From NCBI RefSeq assembly GCF_019396385.1, contig NZ_JAHKRN010000017.1, forward strand, positions 1 through 64,000: a stretch of DNA of 64,000 nt, in the 5' to 3' direction. The position numbers and the translations under genes are program-made. Below the pieces are notes generated by a model, which was not told the DNA's origin, did no database searches, and saw only the letters and a program-made list of their open reading frames with translations. Shown here in pieces: positions 1 to 7,666 of this stretch (position 1 is the stretch's first letter; each line of letters begins with the position of its first letter). Source of the DNA: Nonomuraea harbinensis (GTDB taxonomy: Bacteria; Actinomycetota; Actinomycetes; Streptosporangiales; Streptosporangiaceae).

Positions 1-30
1 CTCTCCCCCCACCCCCCCCTCTTCCGATCT
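1..30. other. Contig-end sequence with Illumina adapter remnant
   Basis: Bases 19-30 read CTCTTCCGATCT, identical to the last 12 bases of the Illumina TruSeq read adapters. They are preceded by a low-complexity C-rich run (5-18) unlike anything else in the window. I infer that this is untrimmed adapter/primer sequence at a contig end rather than chromosomal DNA. Genomic sequence probably begins near position 31. Confidence 0.85.
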
Positions 31-47
31 CGCCTGGGAAGAGCCGC

Positions 48-500
48 TCATGCCGGCTTCCCGCGCAGCTCCCTGGTGGCCGCGCGGTGGGCCTCGCCGA
101 CGCGGGCCAGCATGTCGAGCAGCAGCGGCGCCTGCTCCCGGGTGTAGTGCGCGCCGAGCGTCGCCAGGTGCCGCCTGGACGACTCGCAGGCGGCCTCGTA
201 GTCGTCGAGCCCGCCCTCGACCAACTGCACGGTGACCATCCGGCGGTCGCGTTCGCCGCGCACCCGCCGCACGTAGCCCGCCTTCTCCAGCCGGTCGATC
301 AGCCGGGTCGTCGAGGCGGACGGCAGCCCGAGCTCCTCGGAGAGCGCGCCCGCGGTCATGGGCCCGCGCGTCTCCAGCAGGATGGCGGCGGCGACGTCGA
401 CCGGCTGCAGGCCGAGCCGGTCGGCCACGGCCTCGTTGTGCAGCAGGACCGCGACCAGGAACTCGCGGAAGATCGCGTCCTCGGGTTGCTTGTGGGGCAC
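48..500 (-). CDS. MarR family transcriptional regulator
   Basis: A 150-residue winged helix-turn-helix protein of typical MarR length. The recognition region reads LSEELGLPSASTTRLIDRLE (about residues 53-72) and is followed by a wing with the family-typical RGERDRRMVTV. Flanking N- and C-terminal helices would form the dimer interface. The start is a GTG at 500. The gene is divergent from a flavin monooxygenase beginning at 563, and the 62-bp gap holds an imperfect 27-bp palindrome with repeated TACTCC/GGAGTA blocks. It therefore probably represses itself and the monooxygenase in response to an aromatic or drug-like ligand. The ligand cannot be told from sequence. Confidence 0.9.
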   Translation of the reverse strand: MPHKQPEDAIFREFLVAVLLHNEAVADRLGLQPVDVAAAILLETRGPMTAGALSEELGLPSASTTRLIDRLEKAGYVRRVRGERDRRMVTVQLVEGGLDDYEAACESSRRHLATLGAHYTREQAPLLLDMLARVGEAHRAATRELRGKPA

Positions 501-510
501 TTTCCCAACC

Positions 511-558
511 TACTCCACCCCGGAGTACCTTCGAATCGAAGATACTCCGAGTTGGAGA
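511..558. promoter_or_regulatory. MarR-type operator between marR and monooxygenase genes
   Basis: An imperfect palindrome at 522-548 has outer arms GGAGTA and TACTCC and an inner CTTCGAATCGAAG, with one mismatched pair outside the centre. Further copies of the outer block lie at 511-516 (TACTCC) and 554-557 (GGAG, also the ribosome site of the monooxygenase). Its place in the 62-bp divergent gap makes it the obvious MarR binding site. This is inferred from symmetry, not shown. Confidence 0.65.
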
Positions 559-562
559 AGAT

Positions 563-1684
563 ATGGACATCCTTGTCATGGGAGCCGGCGTCGGGGGCCT
601 CGCCGTCGCCCGGGTGCTGCTCGCCGCCGGGCACCGGGTGCGCGTGTACGAGCGGGCCGCGGAGTGGCGTACTGGCGGCGCGGCCTTGATGATCTTCAGC
701 AACGGCGCCGCCGTGCTGCACGACCTCGGCGTGAGCCTCGACGACGTGGGCGGGCGCGTCGACCGGATCGACGCGATGACCGCCGGCGGCCGGCTGCGCG
801 TCAGCATGGACATCGCCCACGCCGCCGCCCACCACGGCTTCGAGACCAGGGCCGTCTCCCGCCGCGACCTCATGGAACTCCTCGCCGACGGCCTGCCCGG
901 CGACCTCGTCCAGTACGGCAAGGCCTGCCAGGACGTCACCCAGGACCACGACCGGGTCACCGCGACCTTCGCCGACGGATCGACGGCCACGGGCGACCTG
1001 CTCATCGGCGCCGACGGCCACCACTCGGCCGTGCGGCACCGGCTGTGGGGCGACGCCGGCGTCCGACCGGCCACCTTCGGCACCTGGCAGGGTCTCAGCC
1101 CGATCGACATCGAGCTCACCCGTACGCACCGCCACCTCATGATCACTGGACGGGAGGGCGCGTGCGGCCTCATCCCCGCGGGCAAGGGCATGCTGCAGTG
1201 GTGGTTCGACGTGCCGTGGTCGCCCGGCGACCGGCGGCCCGCCGCGCCGCTGGCCGAGCTGCGGCGCCGGTTCGGCCACTGGGCGTCACCGGTGCCCGAG
1301 GTGCTCGCCGCCGCCACCGAAGCCGATCTCACCTTCTTCGGCCACCACTGGCGCAAGGTCGGCCCGGTGTGGGGGAAGGGCCGCGTCACCCTGCTCGGCG
1401 ACGCGGCCCACATCATGCCGCCCACCCTGGGCCAGGGCGCCAACCAGACCCTGGAGGACGTCTGGGTGCTCGGGCGCGAGCTGGCCCGGGACGGCGACCC
1501 GGCGGTACGGTTGCGCGCCTACGAGAAGGCCCGGTACCCGCACATCTCCCTGGTTTCCCGGATGGCCAAGCGCAACCCGGCCAACTGGCGCATCCCACCG
1601 CTTCTCGGCAGGCTGATCCCGGAGACGTCCCAGACCGCCATGCTCGCCCGCTACAGCAACCGCCTCACCGCGCGATCCCGCTGA
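563..1684 (+). CDS. FAD-dependent monooxygenase (group A, PHBH-like)
   Basis: A 373-residue flavoprotein monooxygenase. The N-terminal dinucleotide-binding GAGVGG motif with the conserved acidic end of beta-2 (VRVYER) is at residues 7-31. LIGADGHHSAVR near residue 150 is the DG motif, and LLGDAAHIMPPTLGQGANQ near residue 280 is the GD motif that contacts FAD ribityl. Such enzymes hydroxylate aromatic or polyketide substrates using NAD(P)H and O2; the substrate is unknown. The ATG at 563 has GGAG at 554-557. It is divergent from a MarR regulator that is its likely repressor. It could detoxify a compound or tailor a metabolite, but no biosynthetic cluster surrounds it. Confidence 0.9.
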   Translation: MDILVMGAGVGGLAVARVLLAAGHRVRVYERAAEWRTGGAALMIFSNGAAVLHDLGVSLDDVGGRVDRIDAMTAGGRLRVSMDIAHAAAHHGFETRAVSRRDLMELLADGLPGDLVQYGKACQDVTQDHDRVTATFADGSTATGDLLIGADGHHSAVRHRLWGDAGVRPATFGTWQGLSPIDIELTRTHRHLMITGREGACGLIPAGKGMLQWWFDVPWSPGDRRPAAPLAELRRRFGHWASPVPEVLAAATEADLTFFGHHWRKVGPVWGKGRVTLLGDAAHIMPPTLGQGANQTLEDVWVLGRELARDGDPAVRLRAYEKARYPHISLVSRMAKRNPANWRIPPLLGRLIPETSQTAMLARYSNRLTARSR

Positions 1685-1738
1685 GGTGCAACCTTCCGCC
1701 CGGCGGACCGCGGTGGGAACGGGCGAGAGGAGAGCATC

Positions 1739-1998
1739 TTGGATCGTCACGAAGGCTTCCGTGAAAGCTCGGCAGGAAGGGCAACCCCGAGGCGTACACC
1801 CGCAAGGCGCTCGTCAACCAGTACATCTCCTGGACGCGCCGCGCGCGCCCGGAGTTACCCAGCGCCCACCCGCCCGAAGCGGGCGTCTCCCACGACGAGG
1901 CAACGCTGGACCGCATCATGCTCCGCCGGGCGCTGGCCCAGCTGACCCGCAAGCAGCGGGCCGTGATCGTGCCGCGCTTCCGGGAGCACCTGACCGAG
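1739..1998 (+). pseudogene. Remnant of a SigE-family ECF sigma factor gene
   Basis: A TTG at 1739 with an upstream GAGAGGAG starts MDRHEGFRE, a typical SigE-family N-terminus, but then the frame is lost. From about 1774 a different frame reads NPEAYTRKALVNQYISWTRR, the end of sigma region 2. This continues to DEATLDRIMLRRALAQLTRK and QRAVIVPRFREHLTE (region 4.1). The rest of region 2 and the region 4.2 recognition helix (usually a GCSxGTVKSQ-type sequence) are absent. Two internal deletions explain this: one after codon 9, frame-shifting, and one after HLTE that joins the gene to the next one. A TGA at 1762-1764 blocks the second frame upstream. It cannot make a working sigma factor. Confidence 0.8.
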
Positions 1999-2961
1999 GC
2001 GGCGGTCACGGCGCTGGCGGTGACGACGGCGGGCGCGGTGGCGGTCTGGCCGCACCCCGCCGGCATCGTCGCGACACAGGGGCAGGACATGCCGGACCTG
2101 CGGGGCAAGGTCGGCGCGATCCGCTACGCGTACCAGACGCCGTGCGAGGTCGACGAGATGACGCGGCGCTCCGACCGCAGTGCCGTGGAGTGGCGGGTGG
2201 TCACCCAGAAGGGGACGTACCGGCTGCCGCAGGCGCTCACCTCTTCCAAGAAGGACCCGCGGGTGCCGGTCGCGATCAGCCGGGACGGGCGGAGGCTCGC
2301 CTACTACAGCCGCGACGCCGGGGCGCACGTGATCAGGGACATGGCCGGAGGCGAAGAGGTGGTCTCCCCCGTCAAGGAGGCGGAGGAGCGGATCGGCGCC
2401 GGATCCATGCTGGTGATCTCCGACGACGGCCGCTACCTGGCGTTCGACCCGCGCGAGGGCAGCAAGGACCCCGGCCTGCTCATCGACGTGCGCACCGGGA
2501 CACGGTCGATCCCCGGCGTGTACGAAGTGGTCGGCATCAAGGACGGCGCCGCCTCGCTCGTCCGCTACCGCAAGACCGACCTGTGGGTGACGCCGGTGAC
2601 CGGAGGCGGCAAGCCGGTGCGGTTCGACGGCGTGTTCATCATGTTCAGCGAGCTCGCCCCGGACGGCCGCACGGTCGTCGCCGTCGAGTTCGACGAACTC
2701 GAGCCGGGCAGGCTCACCCTGCTCGACGCCAGGACCGGGCGGACCCTGCGCAAGGTCTCGATGCGTGGCCTGCCGCCGGGCGACCAGATCGACGGGACCG
2801 GCATCTGGCTGAGCCGGGACGAGGTCACGGTGATCGCGGGCAGCCGGGAGCTCGTCGCGTACGCCCTCGATGTCACCACGGGGCGCACGCGGCGCCTGGC
2901 CTCGTACGGAAACGAGCGCAGGTCCCTGACCCTGCCCGGGGTCAACCGGGCATTCAGATAG
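1918..2961 (+). CDS. TolB-like beta-propeller membrane protein, N-terminus replaced by sigma-factor remnant
   Basis: A 347-codon frame. The first ~22 codons from the ATG at 1918 are sigma region 4.1 residues in frame with a TolB-like protein. AAVTALAVTTAGAVAVW (about 25-41) is a membrane anchor of the kind seen in proteins encoded beside SigE sigma genes. The rest (about 60-345) has WD40/PD40-like repeats with AISRDGRRLAYYSRD, VISDDGRYLAFD and LAPDGRTVVAVEFD motifs. The original start was probably lost in the deletion, so the chimera may be untranslated or mis-anchored. A related intact protein lies at 26462-27448. Family assignment is sure; functionality is doubtful. Confidence 0.7.
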   Translation: MLRRALAQLTRKQRAVIVPRFREHLTEAAVTALAVTTAGAVAVWPHPAGIVATQGQDMPDLRGKVGAIRYAYQTPCEVDEMTRRSDRSAVEWRVVTQKGTYRLPQALTSSKKDPRVPVAISRDGRRLAYYSRDAGAHVIRDMAGGEEVVSPVKEAEERIGAGSMLVISDDGRYLAFDPREGSKDPGLLIDVRTGTRSIPGVYEVVGIKDGAASLVRYRKTDLWVTPVTGGGKPVRFDGVFIMFSELAPDGRTVVAVEFDELEPGRLTLLDARTGRTLRKVSMRGLPPGDQIDGTGIWLSRDEVTVIAGSRELVAYALDVTTGRTRRLASYGNERRSLTLPGVNRAFR

Positions 2962-2962
2962 C

Positions 2963-2989
2963 CGGGCGGGGCGGCGCGCGCCCCGCCCG
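2963..2989. terminator. Bidirectional hairpin between convergent genes
   Basis: Inverted repeat CGGGCGGGG (2963-2971) and CCCCGCCCG (2981-2989) with a 9-nt loop, directly after the TolB-like stop and just before the stop of the opposing reductase gene. There is no T-tract, as is common in GC-rich actinobacteria. Confidence 0.6.
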
Positions 2990-2993
2990 TCCG

Positions 2994-3593
2994 CTACCTC
3001 ACCGGCCGGTACGTGAGGTGGGTGACGAGCGCGGTGCGGGAGGGCTCGCCGAGCGGTTCGAGGTCGATGTCCGCCAGGCCGTCGAACAGCCGCTCGCCGC
3101 GGCCCAGGAGCACCGGCGCGACGTGCAGGCGCAGCTCGTCGATCAGCCCCGCCGCCAGGTACTGGTTCACCGTCATGCCGCCGCCGGCGATGGCGACGTC
3201 ACGGTCGCCCGCCGCCTCGCGCGCCAGGCGCAGGGCCTCCTCGGGACCGCCGGTCACGAAAGTGAACGTGGTGCCGCCCTTCATCGGCAGCGGCTCGCGC
3301 TCGTGGTGGGTCAGCACGAAGACCGGCGCGTGGTACGGGGGCTCCTCGCCCCACCAGCCGCTCCACTCCAGGTCCCAGGCGCCGCGGCCGGGGCCGAACA
3401 TGTTGCGGCCCATGATGAAGGCGCCGGCGGCGGTGATGGCCTCGATCTCCGCCTTGTGGAGCTCCGGCTCGTCGACCATCCACCGGGTCAGCCGCCCGTT
3501 CTCTCCCTCGCCGAACGGATTGTCCAGGCTCTGGTTCGGCCCGGCCACGAAGCCGTCGAGGGACATCGCCATGTCGCAGGTGACTCTGCTCAT
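2994..3593 (-). CDS. Dihydrofolate reductase family protein (RibD C-terminal domain)
   Basis: A 199-residue single-domain protein of the RibD_C/DHFR-like fold. It begins with the usual VTCDMAMSLDGFVAGPN strand-loop, has GAFIMGRNMFG (about 61-71) and ends with the NADPH-binding stretch IAGGGMTVNQYLAAGLIDEL plus VLLGRGERLFDGL. These stand-alone proteins are presumed NADPH-dependent reductases; true folate or riboflavin roles are rarely shown. The next gene on the other strand is divergent across a ~170-bp gap. The function beyond the fold is not assignable. Confidence 0.85.
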   Translation of the reverse strand: MSRVTCDMAMSLDGFVAGPNQSLDNPFGEGENGRLTRWMVDEPELHKAEIEAITAAGAFIMGRNMFGPGRGAWDLEWSGWWGEEPPYHAPVFVLTHHEREPLPMKGGTTFTFVTGGPEEALRLAREAAGDRDVAIAGGGMTVNQYLAAGLIDELRLHVAPVLLGRGERLFDGLADIDLEPLGEPSRTALVTHLTYRPVR

Positions 3594-3766
3594 CTCATCG
3601 CCTTTCGGTTCCAGGCGCTCCTTCTCGCGCCTGTCACCGGGTGGTCGGAGCCGCCCGGCGGTTCTCTACATCCGGCGGGGGAGCATGTTCCCCCGTGCGG
3701 GGGAGGCCGGGGCCGGGAGGCCCGCCGATCCTGGAAACACCGCACTCGAACTCCAGGGAGCTACCC

Positions 3767-4240
3767 ATGACCGTGCGCCAGGCGCGCTGGCCCGCATACA
3801 CGACGGCGGTGCTGTTCCTCGGCTACGCCGCGGGCAAGGCCGTCTACGCCGCGCAGGGCAAGCTGGGTTTCCCCGGCGGCCCGGTGGTTCCGGCGGCCGA
3901 CTACGAGCGCTACGCCCGCGAGATGATGGACGTGGCGGCCGCGCAGTGGATGGCGGCCGCCAACGGCCTGCTCGGCGCGGCCCTGGTCCTGCTGACGGTG
4001 ACCGGGGCGGGCCGCCGGGTGCCGCGCGCGCTGATGCTCCTCGTGCTGGCCGTCGCGCTGGCGGGCGTCGGCGCCGGAGCCGTGATCATGGTGGCGGACG
4101 GGTTCGTCGGCATCGGGATCGGCTGGCAGTGGCACCACGGCGTGATCGGGATCGCCGCGCTGGGGCTCCTGGCCGCGACGACCCGCTCCTACGCGCGCGC
4201 GACCCGGCCGGGGCATGCCGAGCTGACCGGCCGGTCGTGA
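3767..4240 (+). CDS. Small integral membrane protein, four predicted TM segments
   Basis: A 157-residue hydrophobic protein with about four membrane helices (near 9-27, 63-83, 93-115 and 122-142). The ATG at 3767 is chosen over upstream frame extensions because CAGGGAG (3754-3760) lies 6 nt before it. No catalytic motif is visible, and no family is recognised with confidence. Its stop abuts the stop of the convergent small gene: the hexamer TGATCA (4238-4243) supplies both stop codons. A frame open upstream to 3641 lacks a better start. Confidence 0.7.
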   Translation: MTVRQARWPAYTTAVLFLGYAAGKAVYAAQGKLGFPGGPVVPAADYERYAREMMDVAAAQWMAAANGLLGAALVLLTVTGAGRRVPRALMLLVLAVALAGVGAGAVIMVADGFVGIGIGWQWHHGVIGIAALGLLAATTRSYARATRPGHAELTGRS

Positions 4241-4495
4241 TCAGACGGGTTTCGCCACGTCGGACGGCAGGAGCTGTTCGGTGAGCAGGCGGCGGACGTT
4301 GGCGTGATCGGCCAGCTCCCCGTCCGTCCGCCCTTCGGCGCCGGCGATCAGGTCGCCGGGCGGCCGGACCGGCTCCGCCTGCGCCCGCTCGCTCCACTCG
4401 GCCGGCCCCCGGTAGACGAGCCCGGCACCGTTCAGGTGCCGGTTGAGACGGAGAGCGAGCATCGCGTTTTCCTGCTGCCATTCCTGTTCGTCCAT
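4241..4495 (-). CDS. Hypothetical protein, 84 aa, leaderless
   Basis: A small, mostly helical, charged protein beginning MDEQEWQQENAMLALRLNRH and ending SDVAKPV, with no signal or membrane segment. I choose the ATG at 4495 because on this strand a -10-like TAGCGT (4503-4508) ends exactly 7 nt before it, the spacing of a leaderless transcript. An in-frame GTG three codons upstream would overlap the promoter. It is convergent with the membrane protein gene, sharing TGATCA. I do not recognise the family. Confidence 0.6.
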   Translation of the reverse strand: MDEQEWQQENAMLALRLNRHLNGAGLVYRGPAEWSERAQAEPVRPPGDLIAGAEGRTDGELADHANVRRLLTEQLLPSDVAKPV

Positions 4496-4633
4496 GCCCG
4501 CCACGCTAGTTGCACCGAACGCGCCCGGGCCGAAGGTGCATCTAGGTCTACCCCTGTCGTATTTCTAGCCGGATTCCCCGAGGGTGATCGCGTCCGTAGC
4601 GTCGGGGCCACGAGAACTTCATCGGAGAACGGG

Positions 4634-5797
4634 GTGCTTCCTGTGTTGCAGACGTCCGAACCGGCCAGGCCGGCGACCGCGGCCAGGGCCCTGGCCCCTG
4701 ACCTGGCACGCGGTTTCATGCTGCTGGCCATCGCGTTCGCGCACGCGCCGCTGTTCGTGGTGGCCGTCGACCGGGGCTCCGCCGCGGCCAACGCGGTCTC
4801 CGAGTTCTTCCACGTGCTGTTCGTCAACAACCACGCGCGGCCGATGTTCGCCTTCCTGTTCGGCTACTCGCTGGTCCAGCTCCTGAACAGCCGGACGAGG
4901 CGTGGCGCCGACTGGGTGACGGTCCGCAAGCTGCTGCGCCGCCGGGGGTGGTGGCTGATCGCGATCGGGTTCGCGCACGTGGCGCTGCTGGTCCCGATCG
5001 ACATCCTGGCGCCGTACGGGCTGGCGGCCGTGGTGCTGACCGGGATGCTCCGGCGTGGGGACAAGGCGCTGCTGTGGACGGCGGGGACGCTCATGGTGCC
5101 CGCCACGGCCGTGGTCGGGTTCGCCATGTGGGTGGCGCTGATGCAGGGGCTCTCCACCTTCTCCCTCGGCACCATCGCCGCCGGGGCGCGGGGCTTCGGC
5201 GAGCTGTTCGTCACCAGGATGGTCGGCTGGCCGTTCGGCCTGGTCCTCGGCACCGTCATGGTGCTGCCCGCGGTGCTCTTCGGGGTGTGGGCGGCCCGGC
5301 GGCGCATCCTGGAGGAGCCGGAGCGGCACCGGGGGTTCCTGGTCCGCTTCACGGTGATCGCCACGGTCGTCTCCGTCGCCGGTTCCGTCCCCGCCGCGCT
5401 CATCCAGACCGGGCTGTGGACCGGGGCGTCCGGCCCGGCCGTGGTGGCGGCCTCGGTCGCGCAGCCGCTCACGGGATACTTCGGCGGCATCGCCATGGCC
5501 TGCGCCGTCGGCCTGATCGCCCCGCTGGCCGCCCGGGGCCGCGGCCCCCTGATCACCGCCGTCGAAGCGCTCGGCCGCCGCTCGATGAGCCTGTACCTGT
5601 TCCAGTCGATCGCGTTCCTCGTGGTGTTCTTCCCCTTCGGGCTCGGCCTGCAGGACGACCTCGGCATCGCCGGCGCCACCGGCGTGGCCGTGGCCACCTG
5701 GCTCGTCTCACTGCTGATCGCCGACCTGATGCGCCGCGCCGGCCACCGCGGCCCCGCCGAGATCCTGCTGCGCCGCCTGGCCTACCGCCGCACCTGA
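4634..5797 (+). CDS. DUF418 domain-containing membrane protein
   Basis: A 387-residue polytopic protein with about 8-10 membrane helices. RALAPDLARGFMLLAIAFAH (about residues 17-36) is the typical DUF418 opening, followed by NNHARPMFAFLFGYS. The C-terminal DUF418 block includes EALGRRSMSLYLFQSIAFLVVF. These proteins resemble acyltransferase-3-like membrane proteins, but their role is unknown. The GTG at 4634 has GGAG at 4624-4627; a TAGCGT at 4595-4600 may be the -10. Earlier in-frame codons would run into the divergent small gene. The next gene, a TetR regulator, follows on the same strand and could be co-expressed. Confidence 0.85.
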   Translation: MLPVLQTSEPARPATAARALAPDLARGFMLLAIAFAHAPLFVVAVDRGSAAANAVSEFFHVLFVNNHARPMFAFLFGYSLVQLLNSRTRRGADWVTVRKLLRRRGWWLIAIGFAHVALLVPIDILAPYGLAAVVLTGMLRRGDKALLWTAGTLMVPATAVVGFAMWVALMQGLSTFSLGTIAAGARGFGELFVTRMVGWPFGLVLGTVMVLPAVLFGVWAARRRILEEPERHRGFLVRFTVIATVVSVAGSVPAALIQTGLWTGASGPAVVAASVAQPLTGYFGGIAMACAVGLIAPLAARGRGPLITAVEALGRRSMSLYLFQSIAFLVVFFPFGLGLQDDLGIAGATGVAVATWLVSLLIADLMRRAGHRGPAEILLRRLAYRRT

Positions 5798-5830
5798 CGC
5801 CCTGCGAGTACGACGAGAGCCTTCCGGAGG

Positions 5831-5857
5831 GTGATGGCTTCATCACTTAAGGTGATG
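5831..5857. promoter_or_regulatory. GTGATG/CATCAC repeat array before tetR start
   Basis: GTGATG (5831-5836), CATCAC (5841-5846) and GTGATG (5852-5857) form two overlapping inverted repeats with 4- and 5-nt spacers. They lie immediately upstream of the preferred ATG (5861) of a TetR gene. This is a plausible autoregulatory operator, inferred from symmetry and position only. Confidence 0.45.
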
Positions 5858-5860
5858 GTC

Positions 5861-6460
5861 ATGGATGCGGAGACGGACCGGCTGATCGGCGTGGCGACGA
5901 GGATGTTCGCCGAGGTGGGATACGACTGGACGTCGATGCGGATGATCGCCGAGGCGGCGGGGACCGACGTGGACCGGCTGGTCGAGGCGGTGGGCGAGAA
6001 GCCGGAGCTCTACCACGAGGTGATGGTCCGCGCCGTCAACGCCGAGCGGGCGGCCATGGAGCCGGCGCTCAGGTCCTTCGTCCCCGGGGTCCAGGGTGCG
6101 CTCGACCTGGTCGACGCCTATCTCGACTACAACGTCGCGCACCCCGGGCATCTGTCGCTGTGGCTGCACCGCTGGACGGGCGACGCCGCCGACACACCCG
6201 ACCTGGAGGGCATGTTCTCGCGCCCGCTCGCCTTGGAGGTGGCGGAGACCATCCGGGACCTGACGCCGGACGACGTGGACGGCGGCCACCTCGTCTGGAC
6301 CGTGGTGTGGTGCGTCTACGGGTTCCTGTCGGGCGGCATGCGTCACGTGTCGCCCGACTGGCCGCAGAAGCGCGGCGAGCCGGTCCAGCCGGACGTGGTG
6401 GAGTCCTTCCGCGCCTACCTGCACACGCTGATCCGCCGCATGATCGCGCCCGCCGGGTGA
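5861..6460 (+). CDS. TetR/AcrR family transcriptional regulator
   Basis: About 199 residues: an N-terminal DNA-binding domain (VATRMFAEVGYDWTSMRMIAEAAGTDVDRLVEAVGEK) and an all-helical ligand domain. The recognition helix is less conserved than usual; the canonical YxxFxxKxxL is VGEKPELYHEV. Several starts are possible (GTG 5831, ATG 5834, ATG 5861). I prefer 5861 because AAGG (5849-5852) is well spaced and the earlier codons lie in a repeat array that looks like an operator. It follows the DUF418 gene by about 60 bp. The ligand is unknown. Confidence 0.85.
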   Translation: MDAETDRLIGVATRMFAEVGYDWTSMRMIAEAAGTDVDRLVEAVGEKPELYHEVMVRAVNAERAAMEPALRSFVPGVQGALDLVDAYLDYNVAHPGHLSLWLHRWTGDAADTPDLEGMFSRPLALEVAETIRDLTPDDVDGGHLVWTVVWCVYGFLSGGMRHVSPDWPQKRGEPVQPDVVESFRAYLHTLIRRMIAPAG

Positions 6461-6464
6461 CGGG

Positions 6465-7655
6465 TCAGCCGATCGCGCCCTGGTCGCGCAGCGCCGCGAG
6501 GCGCGCCGCCGAGTAGCCGAGCTCCTCCCGCAGCACCTCGCCGGTGTGCTGGCCGACGGACGGCGCCGGGCGCGGCGGGCCCTGCTCGCCGTCCACGACC
6601 ACCGGCGAGCCCGCCGAGAGGTGCGGGCCGACGCCGGGCTGGTCGAGCATCCCCAGGACGGGGTTGCCGGCCAGCAGCGCGCCGGGGTCCGTGGCCAGCT
6701 CCTCGAACGTCCGGTACGGCGCGTACAGCAGCCGCCTGGCCGACAGCGCCGCGTCCACCTCGGCGAACGGCCGCCCCGCGAACCACGGCTCCAGCAGCCC
6801 GCCGATGACCGCGCGGTGCGCGTACCGGTCGGAGTCGCGGCGGAAGTCGGCGCCGAGCGCCCGCTCCACCGCCTCGACCGCGGCGGTCAGTCCCGTCAGG
6901 GCGAGCAGGTCGGACCAGTGGCGCGAGGTGAGCACCACGAGCATGACGCGCCGGCCGTCGGCGGTGCGGAAGTCGCGCCCGTAGCCGCCGTAGAAGTGGT
7001 TGCCGTCCTTCGTCCGCGGCTCGCCGCCGAGTTGGGCGTCGGCGAGGTAGCCGAGGTTGGCGACCATGGACAGCGCCACGTCGCGCAGCGCGACCGTGAT
7101 GCGCCGCCCCTCGCCGGTCAGCAGCCGGTGCCGCTCGGCGGCCAGCAGCCCGGTCGCCAGGTAGAGCCCGGCCGCGATGTCCCAGGCCGGCAGCACGTGG
7201 TTGACCGGCCCCGCCTCCCCGGCCGGCCCGGTCACCGCGGGCAGCCCGGTCTCGGCGTTGACCGTGTAGTCGACCGCGGTGCCGCCGTCGCGCCTGCCGG
7301 TGAGCAGCGCGTGGATCAGGTCCTTGCGGCGCTCGCGGAGCTTCTCGTACGAGAGCCCCGGCAGATCGGCGTTGGCCACCACGACGCCGCGCCGCTCGAC
7401 CAGGTCGGCGATGACCGCACGGCCCTCGTCGGAGCGGAAGTCGACCTCGACGGCCCGCTTGCCCTTGTTGAGCCCGGTCCAGTAGAGGCTGGTGCCGGAC
7501 GGGCCGAGCGGCCACCGGGAGCGGTCGGCCTGGCCGCCGATCGGCTCCACCCGGACCACGTCGGCGCCGAGCTGCGCCAGCGTCATCCCGCACAGCGGCG
7601 TGGCCACGTATCCGGACAGCTCGACGACGCGCAGGCCTTCCAGCGGGGCGGACAT
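6465..7655 (-). CDS. CaiB/BaiF CoA-transferase family protein
   Basis: A 396-residue class III CoA transferase. LEGLRVVELSGYVATPLCGM is the family N-terminus, with LGADVVRVEP and LYWTGLNKGKRAVEVD following. VVVANADLPGLSYEKLRERR occupies the place where the catalytic Asp loop is expected. It moves CoA between acyl-CoA and a free acid, or acts as a 2-methylacyl-CoA racemase-like enzyme. It is last in the operon enoyl-CoA hydratase/acyl-CoA dehydrogenase/CoA transferase. A GTG at 7670 would give a 4-bp overlap with the dehydrogenase stop and is a credible alternative to the ATG at 7655. The substrate is probably a branched or steroid-side-chain-like acid, an inference. Confidence 0.88.
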   Translation of the reverse strand: MSAPLEGLRVVELSGYVATPLCGMTLAQLGADVVRVEPIGGQADRSRWPLGPSGTSLYWTGLNKGKRAVEVDFRSDEGRAVIADLVERRGVVVANADLPGLSYEKLRERRKDLIHALLTGRRDGGTAVDYTVNAETGLPAVTGPAGEAGPVNHVLPAWDIAAGLYLATGLLAAERHRLLTGEGRRITVALRDVALSMVANLGYLADAQLGGEPRTKDGNHFYGGYGRDFRTADGRRVMLVVLTSRHWSDLLALTGLTAAVEAVERALGADFRRDSDRYAHRAVIGGLLEPWFAGRPFAEVDAALSARRLLYAPYRTFEELATDPGALLAGNPVLGMLDQPGVGPHLSAGSPVVVDGEQGPPRPAPSVGQHTGEVLREELGYSAARLAALRDQGAIG

Positions 7656-7666
7656 TCCGGCCGGGG

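Noticed and set aside
1686..3770. A 694-codon plus-strand frame across the TolB-like and reductase genes
   Set aside because: Arg/Pro/Gly-rich shadow; the TolB-like and RibD-like frames have family motifs and good codon bias, this one does not.
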